NCBI GenBank assembly: GCA_963832965.1
Contig: CAWHVW010000003.1
Coordinates: 186,001-250,000, forward strand
Direction: 5' to 3'
Length of the DNA stretch: 64,000 nucleotides
Source of the DNA: CAWACP01 sp963832965
GTDB lineage: Bacteria; Acidobacteriota; Terriglobia; Bryobacterales; Bryobacteraceae
The stretch's first letter is position 1. Each line of letters opens with the position of its first letter. Made by a program: the position numbers and the translations under genes. The notes below the pieces were generated by a model. That model had not been told where the DNA came from and ran no database searches. It worked only from the letters and a program-made list of their open reading frames with translations. Shown here one piece after another: positions 7,467-15,247 of the stretch.

Positions 7467-7878
7467 GGTTCACCAGGTCCTCGAGGGCGGCCAGCGAATC
7501 ACCCGCCATTGACTGACCGGCGGATTTCAGGAAGCGGGTATATCGTTCATGCGCACGTGCCAGGGAACCCGTCATCCCGTCGCGAGGTGGCTCCGGGACA
7601 CAAGTCAGAAAGGCCTTAACCAGGGTGTCCACCACGGCGAACAATGCCTGCTGTCCTCGCGACACCCGCCCGATATCTCGCGAAAGACCCTCCAGACTTG
7701 CGGCCAGACGTTTCTCCGCATCAGCGGCGGCGGATGTCTGGTCACCTGCTGCGTAGCGAATTGCGGTTCGGATGAAAGCGCTGGTGCTGGGGCAGCCCAG
7801 ACGCTGTGTTCCAGCCTCGATCTGTTCGCGCTCCCGCGTCGAAAGCCGAATCGTGACTCTGGTTGTCGATTTGCCCAT
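7453..7878 (-). CDS. ribbon-helix-helix relaxosome accessory protein (TraJ/MobC-like)
   Basis: The protein has 141 residues. The first 50 resemble a ribbon-helix-helix DNA-binding fold (TRVTIRLSTREREQIEAGTQ, then TSAFIRTAIRYA), as in MobC/TraJ/NikA proteins that bind beside the nick site and recruit the relaxase. The rest is helical and alanine-rich. It overlaps the relaxase start by 14 bp and is read away from the oriT-like region at its 5' side. It may also repress its own promoter there, which is inferred from the family. Confidence 0.7.
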   Translation of the reverse strand: MGKSTTRVTIRLSTREREQIEAGTQRLGCPSTSAFIRTAIRYAAGDQTSAAADAEKRLAASLEGLSRDIGRVSRGQQALFAVVDTLVKAFLTCVPEPPRDGMTGSLARAHERYTRFLKSAGQSMAGDSLAALEDLVNHADR

Positions 7879-8265
7879 CGAATAATGCCCTCTATATAAA
7901 GGGGCTCGGCGGAGCCATTTGAGAACATCTGCGACGCAAAAAAACGGGCCGTCTGCCAGGCGGCGGACAGAACGGGCTCATCGTCTGACCGGCAAACATA
8001 CACAATCCGCGGCCGATAACAATCGGGCGAGCCCAAAACGTCCGACGTTGCTTATGTTCCTCTACACCATCTGAGCGGCTTTTCGACCGGTTTTGGTGGC
8101 CCGTTAAGTTGCAGACGGTTGCGGGCGGTTACAGGTGTGGGCCGATCTCCATGTCTGTTGCGGACAGTTCACGATCAGTTGCATTCGGTTGCAGCGAAGT
8201 TTTTTGCACTTTGTTGTTCTCAAAGTACCTCTGCCACGGCCTATTAATAGAGGGGCTGATTTTTG
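7879..8265. other. oriT-like intergenic region between divergent mobilization genes
   Basis: This gene-free region of 387 bases separates the left-facing mobC/relaxase pair from the right-facing traK/L/M-like genes, the position of oriT in RP4. It contains an imperfect 7-bp hairpin at 7951-7968 (GTCTGCC, 4-base loop, GGCGGAC) and the decamer repeat cluster at 8108-8197. Similar stretches TATATAAAGGGGCT (about 7893) and TTAATAGAGGGGCT (about 8243) lie near the two ends and may be promoter or operator elements. I could not find an ATCCTG-type nick core, so the nick site is not assigned. Confidence 0.5.
8108..8197 (+). repeat. phased decamer repeats (GTTGC units), likely relaxosome protein binding sites
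   Basis: GTTGC-type units start at 8108, 8118 and 8128 (GTTAC), then at 8157, 8167 (GTTCA), 8178 and 8188. Within each group the spacing is 10-11 bases, one helical turn, so the copies face the same side of the DNA. In RP4, TraK binds and wraps oriT DNA next to its own gene; the TraK-like gene begins 69 bases after this cluster. Plasmid iterons are the alternative, but no rep gene is present. Confidence 0.65.
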
Positions 8266-8700
8266 ATGACAACGCCCACGCTGGTTCCGCAGCTGAAGAG
8301 AAAGACAAAGAGCGATCTCGTCCACCTGCGTTCCCTGCCTGCAGCCGAGCCTGCCACCAGTACCGGCAGGGTGGCCTGGGTCTGGCCGGAGATCCAGGCC
8401 GGACTGTCAACCGGGAAGAAGCTTCGGGAAGTGTGGGAAGCGGCGCAACTCGACGGACTGCACATCCCGTATCCGCAGTTCCGCGTGTACGTCTCGCGGC
8501 TCCGAAAGCGGGAGAAGGCTCGCCATTTCGAAAAAACCGCCTGCCAGCCGCCGCCTGCGTCCGCGCGGAACGAGGCCAGTCCTGGGCCGCAGGAAGCGTC
8601 CGTCGATCCGTTCGACAACCTGCGCGAGCAGCGGCAGAAAAAGCAGCAGACAGGATTCGACTACGACCCCTTCTCGAATCAGAAGGATCTGGTCGGTTAG
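8266..8700 (+). CDS. TraK-like oriT-binding protein
   Basis: The protein has 144 residues from the ATG at 8266 (an in-frame TTG directly precedes it; AGGGG lies 11 bases upstream). It is basic, with a central segment VWPEIQAGLSTGKKLREVWEAAQ then IPYPQFRVYVSRLRKREK, which looks like a helix-turn-helix fold of the TraK/KorA-like type. The C-terminus is rich in Q, K and D. Size and position (first of three, adjacent to the repeat cluster, opposite the relaxase operon) match RP4 TraK, which shapes oriT DNA. The assignment rests on context more than sequence. Confidence 0.6.
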   Translation: MTTPTLVPQLKRKTKSDLVHLRSLPAAEPATSTGRVAWVWPEIQAGLSTGKKLREVWEAAQLDGLHIPYPQFRVYVSRLRKREKARHFEKTACQPPPASARNEASPGPQEASVDPFDNLREQRQKKQQTGFDYDPFSNQKDLVG

Positions 8701-8710
8701 GAGATTCACG

Positions 8711-9466
8711 ATGACAGAGACAGACAACAACGCGAATGGGAAGCAAGTTTCAGTTCATTTGATTCTGCAGGGCAAGGGAGGTGTGGGCAAGAGCTTTGTG
8801 TCGGCCATCCTCGCCCAGTACTTCCGGAAGAAAAGCGGAACCGTCCGTTGCCTCGATACCGATCCGGTTAATGCGACATTTGCGCAATATCGGAGCATCG
8901 GTGCCGAGCACCTCAACATCCTCAGGCGGGGCACGATTCATGAGAAGCGGTTCGACGAGCTGGTCGACACCGTGTGCACCGGATCCGGGACGTTCATCAT
9001 CGACACCGGCGCAACCACGTTCGTGCCTCTGTGGAACTACATTCTCGAAAACGAGATTCTGCAGTTCCTGCGAACCCACAGCCGGCGGGTGTTCGTTCAC
9101 TCGGTGGTGGCTGGAGGTCAGGCCATGAGCGACACACTCAGCGGTTTCGAAAAGCTTGCGGAGACCACGACCGAGAAGAACGTCATCGTCTGGCTGAACG
9201 AGTATTTCGGTGAGGTGACCAAAGACGGGAAGACCTTCGAGGAGTTCCGTGTCGCCGAAGAGCAGGCTGCGAAACTCCTGGGCACGGTGGTCATCCTGGA
9301 ACGGAATCCGCACACGTTCGGCGACGATGTTCGCCAGATGCTGGAACGGCGCTTGACGTTCGAGGAGGCAATTCGGATGGACGAGTTCTCGCTGGTCTCT
9401 AAGCAGCGCCTCGAGATCGTTCGTCGTGAACTCTTTGAGCAGCTCGACAAGCTGGCAATGGATTAA
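8711..9466 (+). CDS. TraL-like ParA/MinD-family ATPase
   Basis: The protein has 251 residues. A deviant Walker A (GKGGVGKS, residues 21-28) follows the strand VHLILQ. The phrase CLDTDPVNATFAQY is typical of the TraL/conjugal-transfer ATPase branch, where substrate lookups replace chromosome segregation motifs. FIIDTGATTFVPLWNYI supplies the Walker B-like strand. It lies 10 bases after the TraK-like gene and 3 bases before the TraM-like gene, so the three are one operon. In RP4 this protein assists transfer in an auxiliary role. A partition ATPase is less likely because no ParB partner or centromere is seen. Confidence 0.72.
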   Translation: MTETDNNANGKQVSVHLILQGKGGVGKSFVSAILAQYFRKKSGTVRCLDTDPVNATFAQYRSIGAEHLNILRRGTIHEKRFDELVDTVCTGSGTFIIDTGATTFVPLWNYILENEILQFLRTHSRRVFVHSVVAGGQAMSDTLSGFEKLAETTTEKNVIVWLNEYFGEVTKDGKTFEEFRVAEEQAAKLLGTVVILERNPHTFGDDVRQMLERRLTFEEAIRMDEFSLVSKQRLEIVRRELFEQLDKLAMD

Positions 9467-9469
9467 GCG

Positions 9470-9904
9470 ATGAAGACACGGAATGGCCGAATCGATGTTC
9501 AACGTCTGATTGCCGAGGTGGCGGCCCGGCACAACATTCTGCTGAAGCCGGACGATGCCGCCTTCGCTCTGGTCACGATGAACGAACTCGTCCTCGAAGA
9601 GCTGCTCGAGAGAGTCGAAGCACGCATCGGGGCGAGTCTGGCGGCGTTTGAGGCATCGGCGAAAGATGCCGAGCAGCGCGCCACGAGAGCGATCGCCAGC
9701 GAAGTAGATCGATCGGGAGCCCGCATTCGCCAGCAGATCGAGAGTGACATCTGTGACGCCAGCGTGAAGGCCAGAAAGCTGCTCGAACAGGTCGCCGGCG
9801 CACATCGTCGACTGCTCTCCGCGCACACCACAGCCATCGCGATCATCGCCGCCCTCGTTTTGTGTCTTATCGCTGCGTGGGCAGGCAGCAGGTTGGTCTT
9901 CTGA
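9470..9904 (+). CDS. TraM-like membrane-anchored mobilization protein
   Basis: The protein has 144 residues. The body is a long charged coiled-coil-like region (ELVLEELLERVEARIGASLAAFEASAKDAEQRA...). It ends in one C-terminal membrane helix (TAIAIIAALVLCLIAAWAGSRLVF). RP4 TraM has the same size, the same position after TraL and a C-terminal hydrophobic segment. The role is probably to help tether the relaxosome to the membrane, inferred from layout. The start is 3 bases after the traL-like stop. Confidence 0.6.
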   Translation: MKTRNGRIDVQRLIAEVAARHNILLKPDDAAFALVTMNELVLEELLERVEARIGASLAAFEASAKDAEQRATRAIASEVDRSGARIRQQIESDICDASVKARKLLEQVAGAHRRLLSAHTTAIAIIAALVLCLIAAWAGSRLVF

Positions 9905-9975
9905 TAGCGTCATGGCGTTCGCGGGCGTCCGTCGAATCACCGACGCTAGACGACACAGGGAAAAGGAATGAGAAA

Positions 9976-10203
9976 GTGAATTCTCTCGCACGACAGGTTC
10001 CAATAGATGTGGCGTTCGAGCCGATTCTCGACACGGAACAGGCGGCGGCACTTCTCCACATACATCCGAAGACGCTCCAGCGGTTGGCGCGCAAGGGCGA
10101 GGTCCCGGCCTATCGTGTAGGAGACCTCTGGCGATTTCGTGCGTCGGACTTGGACAAATGGCTCCGTTCCGGGTTATCCTCGAATCGCCACTCGTGCCGT
10201 TAA
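9976..10203 (+). CDS. excisionase-like helix-turn-helix protein
   Basis: The protein has 75 residues from a GTG at 9976, preceded by AAAGGA at a normal distance. It contains a MerR/excisionase-type HTH_17 domain: DTEQAAALLHIHPKTLQRLARKGEVPAYRVGDLWRFRASDLDKWL. Such proteins direct the integrase toward excision or act as small regulators in integrative elements. It sits 19 bases upstream of the integrase gene, which supports a recombination directionality role. Confidence 0.72.
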   Translation: MNSLARQVPIDVAFEPILDTEQAAALLHIHPKTLQRLARKGEVPAYRVGDLWRFRASDLDKWLRSGLSSNRHSCR

Positions 10204-10222
10204 CACGAAAGGAAGGTAATCG

Positions 10223-11410
10223 TTGTTCACGCGCACACGTTATCAGAAGGGCAGTTTGCAAATGAAGCCCAGATCAGATGGAAAGGAGGCATGGGAGTTC
10301 CGCTACTACGAGGCGGATGCCTCAGGCAGACGGCGGAGAAGGACCGTAATCGTCGGCTCTATGTTGGAGTACCAGACAGAGTCTGCGGCGAGGAGGTCCC
10401 AGGAGGTTCAGGCGATTCTGTTGCGAGTCAACGCCGAAACCAGGGCACCCGAGTTGATGAATCCGGATTTTGGAGCCATCCTCGCCCGTTACGAACGGGA
10501 AGAGCTCCCGGAACGGTATTCCACTCGCTCCGCGTATTTGTCATATATCAACAACCACATCAGACCACGCTGGGCCGAGATCCCGGTCAGCAGGATCAGA
10601 CCCATGGTCGTGGAGGACTGGCTGAAGCAGCTCAAGGTCGCGCCGGGAACAAAGGGGCACATCCGAGGGATCATGCATACGGTCTTTCGGTGTGCCGAGA
10701 GATGGGAACTGGTTGAGAAAAACCCGATGCGCCTTGTTCGTGTCAAGGGATCGACCAAACGGTTGAAGACTCCCCGTGTGCTGACGCCGGATCAGTTCCG
10801 GCTGGTTGTCCCGTTCGTGCGGGAACCGTTTCGAACCATGGTACTGATCGCCGGGTGCCTTGGGCTTCGGGTGAGCGAAATCGTCGGCCTGAAGTGGGGA
10901 GACTTTCGCTTTGATGATCTGACGTTACTCGTTCAGCGGAGCGTGGTTCACGGCCGAGTCGGCGATGTGAAGACCGAGTATTCACGGGACACGATTCCGC
11001 TGGATTCAGCACTTGTCGAAGCGCTGCTGAACCATCGCGAGTTGTGCCTCTCTACCCCTGAAGGCTGGTTGTTTGCTAATCCAGCTACGGGTAAACCCTA
11101 TCATCAGGAGGAAATCCAGAAGAACCATATTCGCAAGGCCGGAATTGCAGCCGGAATCGGAACCGGCATCGGCTGGCACACGTTTCGGCACAGCTATCGG
11201 TCCTGGCTGGACGAGACCGGCGCGCCGCTCAGCGTGCAGAAGGAGCTGATGCGCCACGCCAGCATTCAAACCACCATGAACATCTACGGCAAGGCCATGA
11301 CTGACACGAAGCGCCTGGCTCATCGCAAAGTCGTTGAGATGCTTCTCAGACCTGAAAGAACTGCGGTTACGAGCGACCACAAGGGGCCGCTTGCGGTAAC
11401 CGGGAGTTAA
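10223..11410 (+). CDS. int: tyrosine recombinase (phage-type integrase)
   Basis: The protein has 395 residues from a TTG at 10223, chosen because GGAAGG lies 6 bases upstream; an ATG at 10262 is the alternative. The N-terminal arm domain and SAM-like core-binding domain (about 85-160, IRPRWAEIPVSRIRPMVVEDWLKQL) precede the catalytic domain. Catalytic residues visible are R216 (CLGLRVSEI), a lysine in VGDVKTEYSRD, H319 and R322 (WHTFRHSY), H345 (LMRHAS) and Y355 (NIYGK). All are present, so the enzyme should be active. It is read toward the tRNA-fMet 3' end, its likely attachment site. Confidence 0.92.
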   Translation: MFTRTRYQKGSLQMKPRSDGKEAWEFRYYEADASGRRRRRTVIVGSMLEYQTESAARRSQEVQAILLRVNAETRAPELMNPDFGAILARYEREELPERYSTRSAYLSYINNHIRPRWAEIPVSRIRPMVVEDWLKQLKVAPGTKGHIRGIMHTVFRCAERWELVEKNPMRLVRVKGSTKRLKTPRVLTPDQFRLVVPFVREPFRTMVLIAGCLGLRVSEIVGLKWGDFRFDDLTLLVQRSVVHGRVGDVKTEYSRDTIPLDSALVEALLNHRELCLSTPEGWLFANPATGKPYHQEEIQKNHIRKAGIAAGIGTGIGWHTFRHSYRSWLDETGAPLSVQKELMRHASIQTTMNIYGKAMTDTKRLAHRKVVEMLLRPERTAVTSDHKGPLAVTGS

Positions 11411-11458
11411 TGGGAGTCTTGTGGCAGCCCCAAGATCCGCGCAACTTGTTGAGCGAAT

Positions 11459-11535
<77 letters not shown>

Positions 11536-11645
11536 CTACCATCGTAGCGCGGCGCAGGAGTGGGGTCAATCATTGAGCATTTTCGCAACCGGATGCGTGG
11601 TAACAAATGGCGGGCCGTTGCGTCTTGTACAGAGCTGGAGGTGCT

Positions 11646-12203
11646 ATGCGACCTTTCTCGATGCTGCTGGTCCTCTGTTCCCTTCTGGCTGCGGCCGAAT
11701 TCCCCATCGGCTCCCGCCTGACGACCGTGGCCGTTAGCGGGCCAGGCGCTCCGGCGGCGATCCAAACCTCGGCGGCAAAGGCTACGGTGGTGGTGTTCGT
11801 TTCCACGCAGTGTCCGGTGTCCAACGCATACAATGGGCGGCTCGCCGCCATCTATGACGACTACGTGTCGCGGGGCGTCCAATTCGCATTTGTGAACGCG
11901 AATTCCACGGAAACAATGAGCGACGTGGAAGCGCATGAGAAGCGCGTGGGATGGCCGTTTCGGGTGGTGAAAGACAACGGCAACACCCTTGCGGATAAGC
12001 TGGGCGCCGAACACACGCCAGAAGCTTTCGTGTTCGATCCGAACGGGACACTGGTCTATCACGGCCGGGTGGACGACTCGATGAACGAAAGTGGCGTAAA
12101 GCAACGCGATCTACGCGCAGCTCTTGAGGCGGTGCTGGAGGGCCGGCAGGTGACCGTGGCGGAAACCCGCGCGTTTGGCTGTAGCATCAAGCGAGCCAGG
12201 TAG
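11646..12203 (+). CDS. exported redoxin-family (AhpC/TSA-like) protein
   Basis: The protein has 185 residues from the ATG at 11646 with GGAGG four bases upstream. A signal peptide (MRPFSMLLVLCSLLAAA) precedes a thioredoxin fold: VVVFVSTQCPVSNAY with a peroxidatic-type Cys in TQCPVS, then a cis-Pro region HTPEAFVFDPNGTLVYHG. The C-terminal AFGCSIKR is typical of a redoxin subgroup found in acidobacteria and planctomycetes. It likely reduces a substrate or peroxide outside the cytoplasm. The TlpA-like gene begins 6 bases later, so the two are probably cotranscribed and may work together. Confidence 0.82.
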   Translation: MRPFSMLLVLCSLLAAAEFPIGSRLTTVAVSGPGAPAAIQTSAAKATVVVFVSTQCPVSNAYNGRLAAIYDDYVSRGVQFAFVNANSTETMSDVEAHEKRVGWPFRVVKDNGNTLADKLGAEHTPEAFVFDPNGTLVYHGRVDDSMNESGVKQRDLRAALEAVLEGRQVTVAETRAFGCSIKRAR

Positions 12204-12209
12204 GACGAC

Positions 12210-12659
12210 ATGACAGCGATCCTGACCCTGTTTCTGGCAGTCGCCTCGCTGCAGCCGGTGAGCGAGTCCGCCTATGGAAGGCTGGTCCGCGCCAATCGGG
12301 GCAACATTGTGGTGGTGAACTTCTGGGCCAGTTGGTGCGGCGGTTGCCGCCACGAGATGCCGTCGCTGCTGGCGCTGCAAAACCGTTATGCATCGAAGGG
12401 CGTGAAGCTGCTGCTGATTTCCGCCGACGACGCCGCGGACGAGCCTAAGGCTCGGGCCTTCCTGGAGTCGCTGCACGTGCCCGGACCTGCTTACATTAAG
12501 GCATCCGCCAATGATGACGCGTTCATCCGCGCGGTGGATCCGAAATGGAGCGGGACGCTCCCATCTACATTTGTCTACGACCGGCAGGGCAAACCGGTGT
12601 GGTCTTTCACAGGCGAGATCGATCCGAACGCACTTGAGAAACTGATTGAACGTCTTTGA
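12210..12659 (+). CDS. exported TlpA-like thioredoxin
   Basis: The protein has 149 residues. A short signal sequence (MTAILTLFLAVASLQPV) leads to a thioredoxin fold with the redox-active motif WASWCGGC (C43 and C46), KLLLISADD, and the cis-proline region TLPSTFVYDRQGK. TlpA/ResA-like proteins reduce disulfides outside the cytoplasm, often for cytochrome maturation; no cytochrome gene is nearby. It starts 6 bases after the redoxin gene. Confidence 0.85.
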   Translation: MTAILTLFLAVASLQPVSESAYGRLVRANRGNIVVVNFWASWCGGCRHEMPSLLALQNRYASKGVKLLLISADDAADEPKARAFLESLHVPGPAYIKASANDDAFIRAVDPKWSGTLPSTFVYDRQGKPVWSFTGEIDPNALEKLIERL

Positions 12660-12731
12660 GAGAGACATGAGTGGAACCGAATTTGCAAACCAAGCGCTCC
12701 CATGCCATCCTCGAAAGCATGGGAGGATGTC

Positions 12732-13247
12732 ATGAAGAAATTTACCCTGTCCGTATTACTCTTGCTGGCGCCACTGGCTTGCCGCGCGGCCGATGACATA
12801 ACGCCCCTCGCGGTAAAACCCGGACTTTGGGAATCCACGGTTACGATGCAGTCGGGAATGCCGGCCATCCCCCCGGAGGCTCTGGCCCAACTCAGCCCGG
12901 AGCAGCGCGCCAGAATCGAGGCGCAGATGAATACCCCCCATACCTCGCAGGCGTGTTATACGAGCGACTCGTTCAAGAAGCCGCTCGAGTTCGGCGACCG
13001 CCCCAACAGCACCTGCAAGCGCAGCGTCACCTCTTCATCCGCGGGCGCGCTGGATTTCCATATCGAATGCGACAACGGCAGAACGAAGAGCAGTGGAGAT
13101 GGCCACATCCGGGCGGTGAGCCCGGAGTCGATCAAGGGCGAGATAGTGTCGAGTACGATCGTGGACGGCCGCGGAGCCATCTCTTCCAGGATTTCCTTCA
13201 ATTCCAAGTGGATCGGCTCGGATTGCGGCAGCGTTAAGCCACATTGA
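12732..13247 (+). CDS. exported DUF3617-family protein
   Basis: The protein has 171 residues from the ATG at 12732, which has GGGAGG directly upstream; an in-frame earlier ATG at 12702 lacks such a site. After a signal peptide (MKKFTLSVLLLLAPLACRA) comes VKPGLWESTVTMQ, the hallmark opening of DUF3617, then a Cys pair region (QACYTSDSF, TCKRSV, HIECDNG). The family is secreted and of unknown function. The gene may belong with the two thioredoxin-fold genes upstream, 72 bases away. Confidence 0.75.
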   Translation: MKKFTLSVLLLLAPLACRAADDITPLAVKPGLWESTVTMQSGMPAIPPEALAQLSPEQRARIEAQMNTPHTSQACYTSDSFKKPLEFGDRPNSTCKRSVTSSSAGALDFHIECDNGRTKSSGDGHIRAVSPESIKGEIVSSTIVDGRGAISSRISFNSKWIGSDCGSVKPH

Positions 13248-13256
13248 TCCTTCATG

Positions 13257-13262
13257 TATAAT
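13257..13262 (+). promoter_or_regulatory. possible -10 element (TATAAT) for the symporter gene
   Basis: A perfect TATAAT lies 33 bases upstream of the GTG start of the symporter gene, in the 48-base gap after the DUF3617 gene. No convincing -35 element is seen at 16-18 bases upstream, so this is only a candidate. Confidence 0.3.
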
Positions 13263-13295
13263 GGGCACGCTTCGATCCGTTAGCTGAAGGACCAC

Positions 13296-15194
13296 GTGCA
13301 TCTTCACGCAATCGATATTGCCATTATCGTCGCTTACCTGGTGTGTTCGGTTCTGGTGGGTTACTGGGTTTCGAATCGCGCATCGAAGGATATCCGCGCG
13401 TATTTCCTGGGCGGGAACACCATGCCCTGGTATTTACTGGGCATATCCAATGCCTCCGGCATGTTCGACATTAGCGGCACCATGCTGCTGGTCTACTGGA
13501 TGTTCGTCTATGGCCTGAAAAGCGTCTGGATTCCCTGGTTGTGGCCCACCTTCAATCAGATTTTCCTGATGGTTTACCTCTCCGCCTGGCTGCGCCGTTC
13601 CAATGTGATGACTGGCGCGGAGTGGATCGAGACCCGCTTCGGCAAGGGCCGCGGCGCCCAACTCTCGCACATCAGTGTGGTGATCTATGCCTTCATCAGC
13701 ATCATCGGGTTCTTCACCTACGGTTTCAAGGGAATTGGAAAATTCGCCGCGAGCTTCCTGCCCTGGCAACTGAGCGCCGACCCCTCTCTGAACGCCAACC
13801 TGTACGCATTGATTCTGGTTTCCATCACCGCTATTTATGTGATTAAGGGCGGGATGATCAGCGTAGTGATCACGGAGGTGATTCAGTTCTGCATACTTTC
13901 CGTGGTGTCCTTCGCGGTGGGTATCATCGCCATGTCGAAGGTCGCGCCGGAGACTCTGCACAGGTTCATTCCCGCCGGCTGGGACGACCTCTTTTTCGGC
14001 TGGCATCTCAACCTGAACTGGTCTGCCCTGATGCCCTCGGCCACCGACAAAGTTGCTTCCGATGGCTATGGTCTTTTCGGCTTCTTCGTCATGATGCTCC
14101 TGTTCAAAGGCGTGCTGATCAGTGCCGCCGGGCCGGCGCCGAACTACGATATGCAGCGCGTTCTGTCATCCAAGACTCCACGGGAGGCTTCGATGATGAG
14201 CGCCTGGGTCAATCTGGTGCTGACGCCCCCGCGGTACTTCCTGATCACCGGCCTTACTGTCCTCACGCTGGTTTTCTTCGTTGCCGACAACCCGGGCATG
14301 AAAACCCACATGGACTTCGAACTGGTGCTGCCGTACGCCCTCGGACACTTCGTCCCAGTGGGTTTGGTCGGCTTGCTCATCGCCGGGTTGCTGGCGGCTT
14401 TCATGTCCAACTTCGCCGCCACCGTCAACGCCGCACCGCCCTATTTCGTCAACGACATCTACAAGCGCTTCATTAATCCCTGGGCCAGCCCCCGGACCTA
14501 CGTGCGTTTGAGTTACCTCTCTTCGTTCGTGGTGGTGGTGCTGGGCGTCGCCATCGGCTGGTTCGTCACATCGGTAGGCGATGTCGTAACGTGGATCGTA
14601 ACGGGCTTGTGGGGTGGTTACACCGCGTCAAACGTCCTCAAATGGTATTGGTGGCGCTTCAATGGCTACGGTTACTTCTGGGGCATGGCCACCGGCATCA
14701 TCGCGGCGCTTACCGTGCCCGCGATTGTGGCTCACATTCAACCACTTCAGGATTATGCCGCGGCGCATCAGTTGAATCTGGACGTTTCGCTTGGTTTCGG
14801 ACTTGTCTTCGGGCTTTCTCTGATCGGGTGCATTGTTGGGACGCTGGCAACCCGGCCCGAGAACGACGAAATTGTCATGGACTTCTACCGGCGGGTGCGG
14901 CCATGGGGGTTCTGGGGCCCAATCCGCGAGAAGGTGCAGAAGCTGGATCCGGCTTTCGAGCCCAACCGCGATTTCCTGCTCGACATGTTCAATGTGGCTG
15001 TGGGTATTGTTTGGCAGGTGAGCCTGGTGGCTCTGCCGATTTACCTGGTTATCCGTCAGTTCGGCCGGGTCGCTATCGCGGTCGCAATTGTGCTGCTTAC
15101 GTCGATCATTCTGAAGTTCACGTGGTACGACCGCCTGGAGAAGCGAGAATTGAAAATCGGCGCCAGCGCCGAAAGCGGCGTGGCGGTGCGGTAG
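13296..15194 (+). CDS. sodium:solute symporter (SSS family)
   Basis: The protein has 632 residues from a GTG at 13296 (GAAGGA upstream). About 13-15 membrane helices are visible. It has the SSS features: SKDIRAYFLGGNTMPWYLLGISNASGMFDISGT near residue 30-60 and the central GLLIAGLLAAFMSNFAATVNA. It would import an organic solute with sodium. The C-terminal extension after about residue 520 carries an amphipathic linker (FYRRVRPWGFWGPIREKV) and two more helices. The substrate is not predictable from the context, which has no sugar genes. Confidence 0.85.
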   Translation: MHLHAIDIAIIVAYLVCSVLVGYWVSNRASKDIRAYFLGGNTMPWYLLGISNASGMFDISGTMLLVYWMFVYGLKSVWIPWLWPTFNQIFLMVYLSAWLRRSNVMTGAEWIETRFGKGRGAQLSHISVVIYAFISIIGFFTYGFKGIGKFAASFLPWQLSADPSLNANLYALILVSITAIYVIKGGMISVVITEVIQFCILSVVSFAVGIIAMSKVAPETLHRFIPAGWDDLFFGWHLNLNWSALMPSATDKVASDGYGLFGFFVMMLLFKGVLISAAGPAPNYDMQRVLSSKTPREASMMSAWVNLVLTPPRYFLITGLTVLTLVFFVADNPGMKTHMDFELVLPYALGHFVPVGLVGLLIAGLLAAFMSNFAATVNAAPPYFVNDIYKRFINPWASPRTYVRLSYLSSFVVVVLGVAIGWFVTSVGDVVTWIVTGLWGGYTASNVLKWYWWRFNGYGYFWGMATGIIAALTVPAIVAHIQPLQDYAAAHQLNLDVSLGFGLVFGLSLIGCIVGTLATRPENDEIVMDFYRRVRPWGFWGPIREKVQKLDPAFEPNRDFLLDMFNVAVGIVWQVSLVALPIYLVIRQFGRVAIAVAIVLLTSIILKFTWYDRLEKRELKIGASAESGVAVR

Positions 15195-15220
15195 GGTCAA
15201 GCGGGGCCAAGAGCGCCGCC

Positions 15221-15235
15221 CAGGGCATGGCCCTG
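15221..15235. repeat. dispersed intergenic palindrome, copy 1
   Basis: CAGGGC-ATG-GCCCTG followed by CCCCAC, lying between two convergent genes. The same hairpin occurs at 21284, 47020 and 52269. There is no T-tract, so it is not a standard terminator. Confidence 0.75.
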
Positions 15236-15247
15236 CCCCACTTGAAG

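Noticed and set aside
8115..8125. GGTTGCGGG, a partial match to the tRNA-fMet 3' end that could mark an attachment site.
   Set aside because: Only nine bases match, and they belong to the decamer repeat series of the oriT-like region.
8750..10261. A 503-codon frame antisense to the TraL/TraM-like and excisionase-like genes.
   Set aside because: It crosses several convincing genes on the other strand and shows no family motif.
15221..15235. The CAGGGC/GCCCTG hairpin as a rho-independent terminator.
   Set aside because: No run of T follows on either strand, and the same sequence recurs in other gaps, so a dispersed repeat is the better reading.
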